In this document: piece after piece, positions 43,530-53,461 of the stretch
Layout: every line of letters starts with the position of its first letter
How positions within the stretch are numbered: the first letter of the stretch is position 1
Made by a program: the position numbers and the translations under genes
Assembly (NCBI GenBank): GCA_019636195.1
Contig: JAHBYA010000006.1
Location: 1 to 61,016, forward strand
Length of the DNA: 61,016 bases
DNA from: Planctomycetota bacterium
GTDB taxonomy: Bacteria > Planctomycetota > UBA8742 > UBA2392
Direction of reading: 5' to 3'
The notes under the pieces: generated by a model
What the model saw: the letters and a program-made list of their open reading frames with translations, nothing else
What the model was told of the DNA's origin: nothing
Databases searched by the model: none

Positions 43530-44852
43530 TCACGCCGCGGCGTGGCCTTCGTCTGAAGGCCTCAACGCGCGGAAGCTGTCAATCAGGCGCTTGTCGCCCT
43601 TGACGACGTCGGCGCTTACGGTGTAGCGGCGGCCCTCACGAATCGCCGGCAGTTCAAACTGCGTGTCGAGCATGATCCGCTCAACAATGCCGCGCAGGCC
43701 GCGGGCACCGCTGGCGCGCTTGATCGCCTGCCGCGCAATTTCCACCAAACCGTCGGTCGTGAACTCAAGCTCGTGGCCCTGCATGCGGAAGAGCTTCTGA
43801 AACTGCTTGGTGATCGCGTTGCGCGGCTGGGTCAGCACGCTGATCAGCGCGGCTTCGTCAAGCTCGTCCAGGCTGCTGATGACGGGCAGGCGGCCCACAA
43901 ACTCGGGGATCATGCCGTACTTCACCAGGTCGTCGGGCTCAATCTGGCCGCGCAGCACGTTGCGCTCTTCGATTTCGGGCAGGCCTTCCGGCAAGCCGAC
44001 CAGGCGCCCCTCGTTGGGGTCGCGCTTGGCGTTGATGCGCATGGTGGTGCGGCCCAGCCGTTTGCGGATGAACTCTTCAATGCCGACAAAGGCGCCGCCC
44101 ACGATGAACAGTACGTTGGTGGTATTGAACTGGATGTACGGCTGTTCCGGGTGTTTGCGCCCGCCCTGCGGCGGGACGTTGGAAACAGTGCCCTCGAGCA
44201 TCTTCAGCAGGCTTTGCTGAACGCCTTGGCCGCTGACGTCGCGGGTGATGCTGACGTTGGCGCTGGTGCTGTGAATCTTGTCGATTTCGTCGATGAAGAT
44301 GATGCCCATTTCGGCGCGGCCAAGGTCGAACTCAGCGGCTTGCAGCAGCTTCAGCAGCAGGTTTTCAACGTCTTCGCCGACGTAGCCGGCCTCGGTGAGT
44401 GTCGTCGCGTCGCCGATGGCAAAGGGCACGTGCAGCACTCGGGCCAAGGTGCGGGCCAGCAGGGTTTTGCCGCTGCCGGTGGGCCCGATCAGCATGATGT
44501 TGGACTTTTCAAGTTCAACGCCGTCCTTGTCGTCCTTCTGAAGTATGCGCTTGTAGTGATTGTGAACGGCAACGCTGAGGACTTTCTTGGCCTGGTCCTG
44601 CCCGACCACATGCTCGTCCAGCGCAACCTTGATTTCGTGGGGCGCGGGCAGGCTGGAAAGCGAGAGCGACTGGGCGCCGGCGGTGGCCTGGGCCTTTTCG
44701 GCTACGAGGATGCTGTTGCACAGGGTGATGCACTCGTTGCAGATGTAGATGCCGGGGGGCCCGGCGATCAGGCTGTCAACCTGGCGGCGGGACTTGCCGC
44801 AAAAGCTGCAACGTTCGGGCTCGCGGCGTGTGGTGTCGGATGACTTACTCAT
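43530..44852 (-). CDS. clpX: ATP-dependent Clp protease ATP-binding subunit ClpX
   Basis: AAA+ unfoldase feeding ClpP. Zn site [14 protein letters not shown] with CNECITLC, Walker A GPTGSGKT, the pore loop GYVGEDVEN and Walker [10 protein letters not shown] are all there. ATG at 44852 ([10 protein letters not shown]); the upstream frame lacks family sequence. 440 aa. Separated from clpP by a hairpin, so clpX may have its own promoter. Confidence 0.97.
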   Translation of the reverse strand: MSKSSDTTRREPERCSFCGKSRRQVDSLIAGPPGIYICNECITLCNSILVAEKAQATAGAQSLSLSSLPAPHEIKVALDEHVVGQDQAKKVLSVAVHNHYKRILQKDDKDGVELEKSNIMLIGPTGSGKTLLARTLARVLHVPFAIGDATTLTEAGYVGEDVENLLLKLLQAAEFDLGRAEMGIIFIDEIDKIHSTSANVSITRDVSGQGVQQSLLKMLEGTVSNVPPQGGRKHPEQPYIQFNTTNVLFIVGGAFVGIEEFIRKRLGRTTMRINAKRDPNEGRLVGLPEGLPEIEERNVLRGQIEPDDLVKYGMIPEFVGRLPVISSLDELDEAALISVLTQPRNAITKQFQKLFRMQGHELEFTTDGLVEIARQAIKRASGARGLRGIVERIMLDTQFELPAIREGRRYTVSADVVKGDKRLIDSFRALRPSDEGHAAA

Positions 44853-44988
44853 GGCACTCCATGCTGTGATACGCCTGAATGCGTCCCGTATCCTAACAAA
44901 CCCCGCGACACGCAAGCCAGAGGGCCGCCACTGCGAAACCCCAAGGCATTATCGGCCGTTGGCGCCAGATACTGACAGCATTTAAAGC

Positions 44989-45016
44989 ACACGCCGCCCA
45001 TGCAAAGGCGGCGTGT
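44989..45016 (-). terminator. Hairpin between clpP and clpX
   Basis: ACACGCCGCC pairs with GGCGGCGTGT over 10 bp, loop of 8. On the minus strand it lies 17 nt beyond the clpP stop and is followed by GCTTTAAA. The gap is 180 nt long. Confidence 0.6.
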
Positions 45017-45032
45017 TGTGGTTTGCATTACC

Positions 45033-45626
45033 CTACTTGCCGGGGGCGTGTTCGATTACATCGTCGATCAGCCCGTACTCTTTGGCTTCGTGGGCTGACA
45101 GGAAGTAGTCCTTGTCGGTGTCCTTTTCGATCTGCTTCAGCGGCTTGCCGGTGTCTTTGGCCAGCATCTCGTTGAGATACTTTTTCAGACGCAGGATTTC
45201 CTTGGTCTGGATGCCGATGTCGGCGGCTGTGCCGCCGGCGCCGCCCCAAGGCTGGTGAATCATGATGCGCGCGCTGGGCAGGGCGTTGCGTTTGCCCTTG
45301 GTGCCTGCGGCCATCAGGATCGCGCCCATGCTGGCGGCCTGGCCGATGCACACAGTCGAGATGTCGCAACTCACGTACTTCATGGTGTCGTAGATCGCGA
45401 GCCCGGCGTTTACGTCGCCGCCGGGGCTGTTGATGAACATCTGGATGTCCTGGTTTTTCGCTTCCTTTTGCAGGAACAGAAGCTGCGCCACCACGGCGTT
45501 GGCCATGAGCTCATGGATCGGCCCCTGGATGAACACGATGCGGTCTTCAAGCAGGCGCGAATAAATGTCATAGCTGCGCTCGCCACGGCTGGTCTTTTCG
45601 ATCACGAACGGAAGCGGATATCCCAT
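45033..45626 (-). CDS. clpP: ATP-dependent Clp protease proteolytic subunit ClpP
   Basis: Serine protease of the Clp complex. Ser99 in GQAASMGA and His124 in IMIHQPWGG are the catalytic pair, with [13 protein letters not shown] as oxyanion region. ATG at 45626 ([10 protein letters not shown]). 197 aa is standard. Sits between tig and clpX; the tig-clpP gap holds a heptad-type hairpin. Confidence 0.97.
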   Translation of the reverse strand: MGYPLPFVIEKTSRGERSYDIYSRLLEDRIVFIQGPIHELMANAVVAQLLFLQKEAKNQDIQMFINSPGGDVNAGLAIYDTMKYVSCDISTVCIGQAASMGAILMAAGTKGKRNALPSARIMIHQPWGGAGGTAADIGIQTKEILRLKKYLNEMLAKDTGKPLKQIEKDTDKDYFLSAHEAKEYGLIDDVIEHAPGK

Positions 45627-45644
45627 GGCAACCTCTTGTGCGGC

Positions 45645-45718
45645 GTCCCGTGTCCCGGGTCCCGCGTCAAAAACTCCGGCGATTCTACCCGGGGCCTGGG
45701 ACACAAGACCCGGGACGC
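45645..45718 (-). repeat. Heptad-repeat hairpin between tig and clpP
   Basis: Three GTCCCGN heptads (45645-45665) and a complementary set (about 45697-45718, GTCCCGG, GTCTTGT, GTCCCAG when read on the other strand) face each other. Blocks GCGTCCCG, GTC and GTCCC pair. The transcript of the tig-clpP pair would contain this foldback. Confidence 0.65.
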
Positions 45719-45721
45719 GCG

Positions 45722-47011
45722 CTAAACGTACTTGGCTTTGTCCCGCAGCAGCTTCAACACCTTTGCGGTCTTCATTTCTTCCCGCATGCCTGACAATGTG
45801 CCGTCCTGGGCAAACTGCGCCCGCAACTCGTCGGCGGGGCGCTGCACGCGCTCAGCCAGATTGGCGATTTCGCGGTTGATTTCTTCTTCCGTGACGACAA
45901 GGCGTTCCTTGCGGGCAATCGCGTCCGTGACAAAGGCGCGCTTGAGCATGGCCTTCACTTCGTCAACGCCCTTGTCCTTGTTCGCGTTCAGGAACTCGCG
46001 GATGTCCTCATCGCCGTGGCCGGCCTGATACATGCGAAAGGCCTGCTGCTGGATCAGCTCGGCGGCTTTGCGCTTGCTGAACTTTTCGGGCAGGTTCATG
46101 TTGGTGGCGTCGGCGACCTTTTGCAGCGCCTGCTCTTCGATGGCGCGGTCAAGGTCGGCCTCTTTGCTGCTGAGCAGCTTGCCGCGCACGTCCTCGCGCC
46201 ATGCGGCTTCGTCGTCGTAGCCGCGCAGCTTGGCGACTTCGGCGATTTCAGGACCTTCGTACGTCATTACGTCGGCCACTTCGACTTCGATGCTTGCGTC
46301 CTTACCGCGCAGGTCTGTGCGCGGAAAGTCTTCGGGCAATTTGGCGGAGAGGGTCACGGTTTCGCCGGCCTTGGCCCCGACCAGCGCCTTGTTGCCTTCG
46401 TTCGGCACCAGCCCGGCCACGAAGCCGTAGCCGACCTCGATCAAGCCGCGACGCTGAGACATCAGCACTTCATCGCCGCAGGAGACCTTTACCGTGCCGC
46501 GCACCAGGTTGCCCTTTTCGGCGGCGCCTTCGCGGGGCTTGAGTTCGCCCTTCTGCACCTGCTCGCTGCGCAGGACGGCGTGGATTTCGTGGTCGGCGAC
46601 CTTGGGTGTCTCACGCGTGAGTTCAAGGCCCTTGTACTCGGGCAACTCGAACTCGGGGTAGATTTCGGCTTCCAGCGTGAATTTGGCGGCCTCGCCGGTT
46701 TTCAGGTCATCGGCCTCAATCAGCTCGGCCTGCCCCAGCAGCTTCAGGGCATGCTGGTCAACGGCCTGGCGCACCGCATCGTCGGCGAGTGTCTGGCGCA
46801 CGTCGTTGGCGATGTCGTTGCCGAAGCGCTTCTCGAGCATCTGGCGCGGCGCCTTGCCCTTGCGAAAGCCGGGAAACTGCACCTGGCGGTTGATGTCGCG
46901 GTAGCCTTCATTGAGCTTGGTGCTGACAAGGTCAGCGGGTATCTCGGCCTTGATGATGCACTTGCACCCGTCGGCCTTTTCGATCGTGATCTGCATCTTG
47001 CTTTCCGTCAT
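45722..47011 (-). CDS. tig: Trigger factor
   Basis: Ribosome-bound chaperone and peptidyl-prolyl isomerase. Ribosome-binding signature [21 protein letters not shown] (about residues 43-63), a PPIase (FKBP-like) middle, and the helical C-terminal arms. 429 aa. First gene of the leftward tig-clpP group, with clpX further on, as in many bacteria (no lon seen). ATG at 47011. Confidence 0.95.
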   Translation of the reverse strand: MTESKMQITIEKADGCKCIIKAEIPADLVSTKLNEGYRDINRQVQFPGFRKGKAPRQMLEKRFGNDIANDVRQTLADDAVRQAVDQHALKLLGQAELIEADDLKTGEAAKFTLEAEIYPEFELPEYKGLELTRETPKVADHEIHAVLRSEQVQKGELKPREGAAEKGNLVRGTVKVSCGDEVLMSQRRGLIEVGYGFVAGLVPNEGNKALVGAKAGETVTLSAKLPEDFPRTDLRGKDASIEVEVADVMTYEGPEIAEVAKLRGYDDEAAWREDVRGKLLSSKEADLDRAIEEQALQKVADATNMNLPEKFSKRKAAELIQQQAFRMYQAGHGDEDIREFLNANKDKGVDEVKAMLKRAFVTDAIARKERLVVTEEEINREIANLAERVQRPADELRAQFAQDGTLSGMREEMKTAKVLKLLRDKAKYV

Positions 47012-47041
47012 GGTCGTTCACTGGGCTGATTGAGGGGCGGG

Positions 47042-47069
47042 ATACTAGCACGAAAGACCAGCCGGACAA
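47042..47069 (-). promoter_or_regulatory. Possible sigma-70 promoter of tig
   Basis: TTGTCC, 16 nt, TAGTAT on the minus strand, ending 31 nt before the tig start codon. Confidence 0.45.
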
Positions 47070-47194
47070 GCAACGGCGGGCGTGCTTGCAACCCGGCAGC
47101 CGCGCCGCTGATTTTGTCGCCGTTGCCCTGCCACGGGTTTGATTCTTTAATTGCACCCTGCTACGGTTGCTCACCGTACCGCACGGAGTACCGG

Positions 47195-48448
47195 ATGGCC
47201 CGGGCCAAGGTCCGCATCGTGGATGGCATCGACGCCGGGATCGAAAAAGACCTCCCCGAGGAGGGCTCGACGACCATTGGACGCCGCAGTTCGTGCGACC
47301 TTGTGCTGCGCGTTGACTCGGTTTCGCGCGAGCACTGTCGCATTGAGCGGCAAGACGGCGCCTATTGGATTTACGACAACGGCAGCAGCAACGGCACCCT
47401 GTTGAACGGGCTGCGCATCGAAAAGGCCAAGCTGGTCCACGGCGACGTAATCACGCTGGACCGCGTAACGCTTGAGTACATCGAAGACAGCGACAGCGCC
47501 CACACCCGCGAAATGATCCGCGAGTTTGTCGTCCAGAAGCGCCCCGATGTGGACGGCACCTACACAGCTGAAAACAGCCTGATCGGCAAAACGCTGAAGC
47601 ACTACAAGGTGCTGAGCGTGATCGGCGAAGGCGGCATGGCGCTGGTGTACAAAGCCCGCGACGAACGCAACGGCGACATCGTGGCCCTGAAGGTACTCAA
47701 GCGCGGCGAGACGGTGGACCAGGAAAACCTGCAACGCTTTCTCAAGGAGTTCAAGACCGGCAGCAAGCTGAACCACCCGAACATCATGCAGGTGTACGAA
47801 ATCGGCGAAGTCGATGGCACCTACTTCATCGCCATGGAGTACATCAACGGCAGCAGCCTGCAGGAAATCCTCGACGAGAAGGGCCGCCTGAGCGCCGAGG
47901 GCACACTCAAGATCGGCATACAGGTCGCCAAGGCACTCGAGTTCGCGTTCAGCCAGCGCATCATTCACCGCGACATCAAGCCCGAGAACATTCTGATAAG
48001 CCGCGAAGGCGAAGTGAAAATCACGGACCTCGGGCTCGCGAAGGAACTCAAGCGCTACGTCAGCGTCAACATCACCAAAACCGGCGAGGGCATCGGCACC
48101 CTGCACTACATGAGCCCCGAGCAGGTCGAAAACACCCGCGACGTGGACCAGCGCGCCGACATTTACAGCCTGGGCGCCACCCTGTACGAGTGCCTGTGCG
48201 GACAGCCTCCCTTTGACGAAGTAGGCGTCTGGAAGTTTGTCGAGGCCATCAACGAAAAACCGCCGCCGGACCTGAACGAGCGCGTGCCCAACCTGCACCC
48301 CGAAATCTGGCCCGCGGTCAGCCGCACTTTGGCCAAGCGCCCCGAAGAGCGTCACCAGACACCGACCGAGCTGCGCGAAGACCTTGAGCGGCTGTTGGCG
48401 CTGGTACAAGCCGATCGCAAAAAGCGCGTATCCGCCGGGGAGGCGTGA
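47195..48448 (+). CDS. FHA-domain Ser/Thr protein kinase
   Basis: An N-terminal FHA domain (IGRRSSCDL, SVSREHCRI and SSNGTLLNG; residues about 10-95) precedes a Hanks-type kinase with VIGEGGMALVYKAR (Gly loop), VALKVLK (Lys), HRDIKPENIL (catalytic) and TDLGLA (DFG position). No transmembrane segment: a soluble kinase that may bind its own phosphothreonine. Start at 47195. The stop overlaps the TetR start (TGATG). 417 aa. Divergent from tig. Confidence 0.93.
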   Translation: MARAKVRIVDGIDAGIEKDLPEEGSTTIGRRSSCDLVLRVDSVSREHCRIERQDGAYWIYDNGSSNGTLLNGLRIEKAKLVHGDVITLDRVTLEYIEDSDSAHTREMIREFVVQKRPDVDGTYTAENSLIGKTLKHYKVLSVIGEGGMALVYKARDERNGDIVALKVLKRGETVDQENLQRFLKEFKTGSKLNHPNIMQVYEIGEVDGTYFIAMEYINGSSLQEILDEKGRLSAEGTLKIGIQVAKALEFAFSQRIIHRDIKPENILISREGEVKITDLGLAKELKRYVSVNITKTGEGIGTLHYMSPEQVENTRDVDQRADIYSLGATLYECLCGQPPFDEVGVWKFVEAINEKPPPDLNERVPNLHPEIWPAVSRTLAKRPEERHQTPTELREDLERLLALVQADRKKRVSAGEA

Positions 48449-49131
48449 TGGTACGCCAGAATACCGGGCGCAAACGCGACGCCGTGCGCACCAAGGCCTC
48501 GATTTTGAGCGCCGCGATCAGCGAGTTTGCGCTGCGCGGCCCAGCCGGCACCCGCGTCGATGAAGTGGCGGCGCGCGCCGGCGTAAACAAGAGCCTGATT
48601 TACCAGTACTTCGGCAGCAAACAGGAACTGTACGCCGAGGCCCTGAACTCGGTGCTGAGCGCGATCACCGAGAAGTCCGCCGACTACAGCCGCGAGTTCG
48701 CGGAAATGGCGCTGGGCGGCGACCTGCGCGCCTACGTCAAACGCTACCTCGATAATCACCTGTCGATGCTTGAAGCAATCCCCGAGTACCCGCGGCTGAT
48801 CGCGTGGGAGAACCTGGAAGGCGGGCGCACGCTGGCGCGCATGCCGTTGCAGGCGACGTACCAGGCGTTTCTGGGCCGCGTGAAGCAGATCCTTGAGCCG
48901 CTGCACGACAAGGGCATGCTGAGCGCCAGCTTCAACCTTTCCCACGTCGCGCAGGCGGTGATGGCGCTGACGCACTACTTCGTGATCCAGAAGGGGACTC
49001 TGCAGCACCTGTTCCTGATGGACCCGATGGCCCGCGATACACGCGAGTCGTGGCTGAACTTCTGCACCGACATGTTCCTGTCGGCCTTCAAGGGCGCGCT
49101 GAAGGCTGCCCCCGGCGAAACGCAGGCCTAG
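48448..49131 (+). CDS. TetR-family transcription regulator
   Basis: N-terminal helix-turn-helix (ASILSAAISEFALRGPAGTR, VDEVAARAGVNKSLIYQYFGSKQELY), and a helical ligand-binding part with no clear relatives. Ligand unknown. ATG at 48448 with GGAGG five nt upstream, overlapping the FHA-kinase stop, so the two are translationally coupled. 227 aa. Ends tail-to-tail with phoR inside a shared CTAG. Confidence 0.88.
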   Translation: MVRQNTGRKRDAVRTKASILSAAISEFALRGPAGTRVDEVAARAGVNKSLIYQYFGSKQELYAEALNSVLSAITEKSADYSREFAEMALGGDLRAYVKRYLDNHLSMLEAIPEYPRLIAWENLEGGRTLARMPLQATYQAFLGRVKQILEPLHDKGMLSASFNLSHVAQAVMALTHYFVIQKGTLQHLFLMDPMARDTRESWLNFCTDMFLSAFKGALKAAPGETQA

Positions 49132-50900
49132 GGTTTGGCAGGCGCGGCGGGCAGAATGATCCGGAACGTGCTGCCCTTGCCCACGGTGCTTTCCGCATCG
49201 ACTTTGCCGCCGTGCTTGAGCGCGACGTGCTTGACGATCGCAAGCCCGAGGCCTGTGCCGCCCAGCGCCCTCGAGCGCGCCTTGTCCACGCGGTAAAAGC
49301 GTTCAAACACGCGCGGCAATGACTCGGCGGGGATGCCTACCCCGGTGTCCTTCACCTCAATCTGCAACCCCTGCTCATGCGGCTTGACGCTGACCTGCAC
49401 GCTGCCGCCTTCAGGCGTGTAGCTGATGGCGTTGACAATCAGGTTGTCCACGGCCTCGGTCATGTCTTCTTCATTGACCAGCGCCAGCGCGGGCTCGTCC
49501 ATCGGCTGCAGCGCCACCTTCAGGCGTTTCTTTTCTGCGGCTTCGGCGTGCTTGCGCACGATTGACCCGACCAACTCGTTCAGGTCGATGTGCGTGCGCG
49601 ACTCGTCGCCGGTGCCGCTTTCAAGCCGCGAGATGTTCAGGATGTCGCTGACCAGCTTGGTCAATCGCTCGGTGTTGACCTGGATCTTCTCAAGGAAGGG
49701 CCGGCGCACGGCTTCATCGTCGGCGGCCCCGTCCAGCAGCGTTTCACAGTACGCGCTGATGCTGGTCAGCGGCGTCTTCAGCTCATGGCTGACGTTGGCC
49801 ACGAAGTCCTGGCGCATTTCCAGCAGCTTCTGGTCCTCGGTCGCGTCGCTGATCAGCAGCACGGCGTGCTTTTCGCCCTTGGCAGTGTCGAACAGCGGCG
49901 TGGCGACGAAGGCCAGCACGCGCCGCTGCGCATGGGTGCGGTCTTCGACCCAGATGCGCCGCGGCTCAACCAGGTTGGGCAGGCTTGCCAGCAGCTCATC
50001 GACTTCCGGCAGCCGGATCACTTCCCATAGGCGGCGCCCCGCCAGCGATGGTTCTTTGCTCCCCAGCATCTCGGCGGCGGCGCGGTTGTTGATGATCACG
50101 ACGCCGTCGCTGTCTATCAGCAGCAGGCCCTCGGCCATGTTGTCCATGATCGCGGAGAGCTCGCGGCGGTTGGCCTCAATCTGGCCCACGCGTGAGCTGA
50201 GCTCGCGGCTCATGGTGTTGAAGGCCGCCACCAACTCACCGAACTCGTCGCGGCGCGTCAGTTCAACGGTGGCCTCCAGGTTGCCGCGCGCGATCTCCTG
50301 GGCCGCGCTGCGCATGGCCTCAATCGGCCGCACGATGAAGCGCGCGACCAGAAAGCTCAAGCCGATGCCCGCCAGAAACAGCACCGCCACAGTAACCATG
50401 ATCGTGCGCTCTGCGACACGCAGGCGCGCATCCACCTGGCGCAGCGGGATCGCCAGGCGCACGATCGGCTTGCCCTCGCCCGGCGCATAGGCCACGTACA
50501 GCATGTCCATGCGTCGCGTGTCGGAGTAGCGGATGCCCGAGCCCACACCGCGTCTGCGGGCCTCCAGCACTTCCGGGCGCTCGCCATGGTTGTCCAGGTC
50601 AACCGCCGCCGCCTCGGAATCCGCCAGTACCTTGCCGTCCGGGTCGATCAGCGTGACGCGCGCGCCGCTGGATTGCGCAAGCTGCCGCACCTGGGCGTCC
50701 ATGTTTTCGCCGGATGTCAGTGAGTCATTCACCAGCCGCGAGCGCACTTCAAGGTCGCGGGTGGCTTCTTCCAGCAGGTCGGACTTGAGCTGGTACTCGA
50801 GGTATGTGCCGGCGCCGGCCATGAAAATCACAATCGCGATCACGTTGATCGCGAACAGCCGCCACAGCAGGCGCGAACGCCAGATGCTAGGTTTCTTCAA
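49128..50900 (-). CDS. phoR: PhoR-like sensor histidine kinase
   Basis: Two membrane segments (about 11-33 and 167-189) flank a periplasmic sensor of about 130 residues. HAMP (about 190-243), PAS (about 250-350), HisKA with His372 in VSHELKTP, and HATPase_c (N-, G1 and G2 boxes DNLIVNAISYTPEGG, DTGVGIPAE, GGTGLGLAI). 590 aa. The start overlaps the phoB stop by 14 nt. With phoB and phoU upstream this is most likely the phosphate-response kinase, though the large periplasmic domain is not typical of E. coli PhoR. Confidence 0.9.
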   Translation of the reverse strand: MKKPSIWRSRLLWRLFAINVIAIVIFMAGAGTYLEYQLKSDLLEEATRDLEVRSRLVNDSLTSGENMDAQVRQLAQSSGARVTLIDPDGKVLADSEAAAVDLDNHGERPEVLEARRRGVGSGIRYSDTRRMDMLYVAYAPGEGKPIVRLAIPLRQVDARLRVAERTIMVTVAVLFLAGIGLSFLVARFIVRPIEAMRSAAQEIARGNLEATVELTRRDEFGELVAAFNTMSRELSSRVGQIEANRRELSAIMDNMAEGLLLIDSDGVVIINNRAAAEMLGSKEPSLAGRRLWEVIRLPEVDELLASLPNLVEPRRIWVEDRTHAQRRVLAFVATPLFDTAKGEKHAVLLISDATEDQKLLEMRQDFVANVSHELKTPLTSISAYCETLLDGAADDEAVRRPFLEKIQVNTERLTKLVSDILNISRLESGTGDESRTHIDLNELVGSIVRKHAEAAEKKRLKVALQPMDEPALALVNEEDMTEAVDNLIVNAISYTPEGGSVQVSVKPHEQGLQIEVKDTGVGIPAESLPRVFERFYRVDKARSRALGGTGLGLAIVKHVALKHGGKVDAESTVGKGSTFRIILPAAPAKP

Positions 50901-51594
50901 AGCGGTAGCCCACTCCGCGCACGGTTACGATGCAATTGCCGTACTTGCCGAGCTTCTTGCGCAGGGCAGCCACATGTACGTCGATGTTTCGGGCCGTGAC
51001 AAAGACATCGGGCCCGACCACCGCGTCCAGCAACTGATCACGCGTGAACACCCGGCCCTTCTTCCTTACCAGAAAGCTGAGCAGTTTGAACTCGGAGAGG
51101 GTCAACTCGAGCACGACATCCGACAGCCGCGCCTGGTGCTTGCGCAGGTCAATTGTCAGCGGGCCGGTCTTCAGCAGGTCCTGCTCGCCCTCATCTTCGC
51201 GGTGTTCCACGCGGCGCAGCACGGCCTTGATGCGCGCCATCAGTTCGCTGGTGCTGAACGGTTTGACAATGTAGTCGTCCGCTCCCAGCGTCAGCCCGAC
51301 GACAACATCGGCCTCGGTGCCTTTGGCTGTCAGCATGATCACCAGCAAATCGCGGGTGCGGGGGTCTTCGCGCAGGCGGCGGCAGACTTCCAGCCCGTCA
51401 ATGCCCGGCAACATAAGGTCCAGCAGCACAAGGTCGGGCAGCGTTTCGCGGGCTGTTTGCAGGCCCTCTTCGCCGGTGTTGGCAGTGGCAACCTTGTAGT
51501 GGTTCTTCTCAAGGTTGTACTTCAGCACCTCGATGATATCGGGTTCGTCTTCAATGATGAGTATGCTGTGGGTCTTGGCCATGGTTGCGGGCAT
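50887..51594 (-). CDS. phoB: PhoB-like response regulator (OmpR/PhoB)
   Basis: Receiver domain with Asp59 (DLVLLDLMLPGID; 55 if the ATG at 51582 is used), Thr in IMLTAKG, Lys in VKPFSTSEL, and a C-terminal winged helix (LTLSEFKLLSFLVRKKGRVFTRDQLL). Phosphorylated by the kinase encoded next, it would bind Pho boxes. ATG at 51594 lies 2 nt after the phoU stop; ATG at 51582 is an alternative. 235 aa. Confidence 0.92.
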   Translation of the reverse strand: MPATMAKTHSILIIEDEPDIIEVLKYNLEKNHYKVATANTGEEGLQTARETLPDLVLLDLMLPGIDGLEVCRRLREDPRTRDLLVIMLTAKGTEADVVVGLTLGADDYIVKPFSTSELMARIKAVLRRVEHREDEGEQDLLKTGPLTIDLRKHQARLSDVVLELTLSEFKLLSFLVRKKGRVFTRDQLLDAVVGPDVFVTARNIDVHVAALRKKLGKYGNCIVTVRGVGYRFEET

Positions 51595-51596
51595 AT

Positions 51597-52271
51597 CTAG
51601 TCCGATGAATGGTCCGAGTGCCGGACGATGTCCCCCGTAAGAATGTAAAGCACCTGTTCCGCGATATCCGTGGCGCGGTCAGCGGCGCGCTCTAGGTGCC
51701 GCATCAGGTTCATGGTCTGCAGCGCGGCTTCCACCTGGTTGCTGTGTTGCTCCATCACCCCGATCAGCCGCTGGGTGGCGCTGCGGTACACGGTGTCCAC
51801 GGCGCTGTCCATGTCGATGACTTCATGGGCCGCAAGCTCATCAAGGTTCACGAACGACTGCAACGCGCGGTCAAACATCTCCACCACGCGCGCGCCGGTG
51901 CCGGTGATGTCGATTTCAATGGGCAGCGGCGGGCGCTTGGCCAGGAACTCGGCGCGCTTGGCGATGTTCACGGCGGTGTCGCCGGTGTTCTCGATCAACT
52001 GGTTGATTTTCAGCGCACTGGTCAGGTAGCGCAGGTCCTGCGCCACCGGCTGGTGCAGCGCGATGATACGCAGGCACTCTTCTTCAACACGGACTTCCTT
52101 GGCGTCAAGGTCTTTGTCGGATGCGGCGACACTGCGTGCCATCTCAACGTCGCGGGTATTGTACGCCTCCATCGCGCGGCTGAGCTCAGACAGCGCGAGC
52201 TTGCCCACATGCAGCAGGTTCTTCTTCAGGTTCTCCAGCTCACGGGCCAAATGGTGGGCTTGCGCAGGCAT
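51597..52271 (-). CDS. phoU: Phosphate-signalling protein PhoU
   Basis: All-helical PhoU: two three-helix bundles with the metal-binding E/D-x-x-x-D patterns (NTGDTAVNIAKRAEF and RHLERAADRATDIAE). It dampens PhoR signalling and links it to the Pst transporter. 224 aa. First gene of the phoU-phoB-phoR run; pst genes are not in the window. AAGGAG precedes the ATG, and a Pho-box-like promoter lies upstream. Confidence 0.93.
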   Translation of the reverse strand: MPAQAHHLARELENLKKNLLHVGKLALSELSRAMEAYNTRDVEMARSVAASDKDLDAKEVRVEEECLRIIALHQPVAQDLRYLTSALKINQLIENTGDTAVNIAKRAEFLAKRPPLPIEIDITGTGARVVEMFDRALQSFVNLDELAAHEVIDMDSAVDTVYRSATQRLIGVMEQHSNQVEAALQTMNLMRHLERAADRATDIAEQVLYILTGDIVRHSDHSSD

Positions 52272-52288
52272 GTAACTCCTTGGCCAAA

Positions 52289-52332
52289 TCTATAGCGAAC
52301 TTGTGTCAAGAGTACGTTAAGAACGGAACAAG
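52289..52332 (-). promoter_or_regulatory. Pho-box-like triple repeat and -10 upstream of phoU
   Basis: On the minus strand, three 7-mers spaced by 4 nt: CTTGTTC, CTTAACG, CTTGACA. Nine nt later comes TATAGA as -10. The 11-nt period and the position in place of a -35 match the E. coli Pho-box layout (7-4-7). Start of transcription would fall about 11 nt before the phoU ATG. Confidence 0.5.
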
Positions 52333-52402
52333 CGCCAAATAACCTTCACAGGCTGCACTTGGGACTTTTGCCCGCTATATTCGCGCCAATAACGGGGACA
52401 CC

Positions 52403-53404
52403 ATGGACATCGAAAAGCAAGCCAAAGACTTCGCCGACACGGTCACCAGGCTCAAGGACGAAGTCGGCAAGGTCATTGTCGGGCACACCGAGATCGTTGA
52501 CAAGACGCTGGTCGGCTTCGTCACCGGCGGCCACATCCTGCTGGAAGGCGTGCCGGGCCTGGGCAAGACCATGCTGGTGCGCACTCTCGCTGACGCCGTG
52601 GACGTGAGCTTTTCGCGCATCCAGTTCACGCCCGACCTGATGCCCGCCGACATCACGGGCACGAACATTGTCGTGGAGGAAGGCGGCCACCGCCGCTTTG
52701 AGTTTCAGAAGGGGCCGATCTTCGGCAACATCATCCTCGCCGACGAAATCAACCGCGCCACGCCCAAGACGCAAAGCGCGCTGCTTGAGGCCATGCAGGA
52801 GGCCAGCGTCACCTTTGCCGGCCACACCTTCCGGTTTGAACAGCCGTTCTTTGTGCTGGCGACCCAGAACCCGATTGAAATGGAAGGCACCTACCCGCTG
52901 CCCGAGGCGCAGCTTGACCGCTTCATGTTCAAGCTGGACGTAAAAAGCCCCAGCGTGGCTGAGCTTGCCAAGGTGCTGAGTTCAACGACCGGCTCCGACA
53001 AGGCCCGCGCATCTAAAGTCGTGGACGGCAAGCGCATCCTTGAAATGCGCGCGCTGGCCGAACAGGTGCCGATCGCGCAGCACCTGACCGAGTACGTCAG
53101 CCGCATCGTGCTGGCAACGCACCCTGAAAGCCCGGAAGCCGCACCGACGGTCAAGCAGTTCGTGCGCGTGGGCAGCAGCCCGCGCGGCGGCCAGGCAATC
53201 ATCCGCGGCGCCAAGATGATTGCGCTGGCGCGGGGTCGGTACAACGTAAGCGCCGACGATATCCGCGAAGTGGCATACCCCAGCCTGCGCCACCGGCTGA
53301 TCCTGAATTTCGAGGGCGAGGCGGAAGGGGTCAAACCCGACGACATCATCGCCGGAGTCATCAAGCACGTGCCCGACATCCCCGAGCGCGTGCGCAAGCT
53401 GTAG
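52403..53404 (+). CDS. MoxR-family AAA+ ATPase
   Basis: P-loop GVPGLGKT (49-56), Walker B ILADEINR, sensor ATQNP and arginine-finger region (DRFMFKLDV) are clear. MoxR proteins act as chaperones in metal-cofactor or stress pathways, usually with DUF58 and VWA partners; here none follow, and the next gene is ribD. 333 aa. A TATATT -10-like element lies at 52376. Confidence 0.92.
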   Translation: MDIEKQAKDFADTVTRLKDEVGKVIVGHTEIVDKTLVGFVTGGHILLEGVPGLGKTMLVRTLADAVDVSFSRIQFTPDLMPADITGTNIVVEEGGHRRFEFQKGPIFGNIILADEINRATPKTQSALLEAMQEASVTFAGHTFRFEQPFFVLATQNPIEMEGTYPLPEAQLDRFMFKLDVKSPSVAELAKVLSSTTGSDKARASKVVDGKRILEMRALAEQVPIAQHLTEYVSRIVLATHPESPEAAPTVKQFVRVGSSPRGGQAIIRGAKMIALARGRYNVSADDIREVAYPSLRHRLILNFEGEAEGVKPDDIIAGVIKHVPDIPERVRKL

Positions 53405-53461
53405 TTTCGCTACCGTGAAGCAGCCGCGCAGGCTACACTGCGGGCCCCTTTGAGGAGCAGC

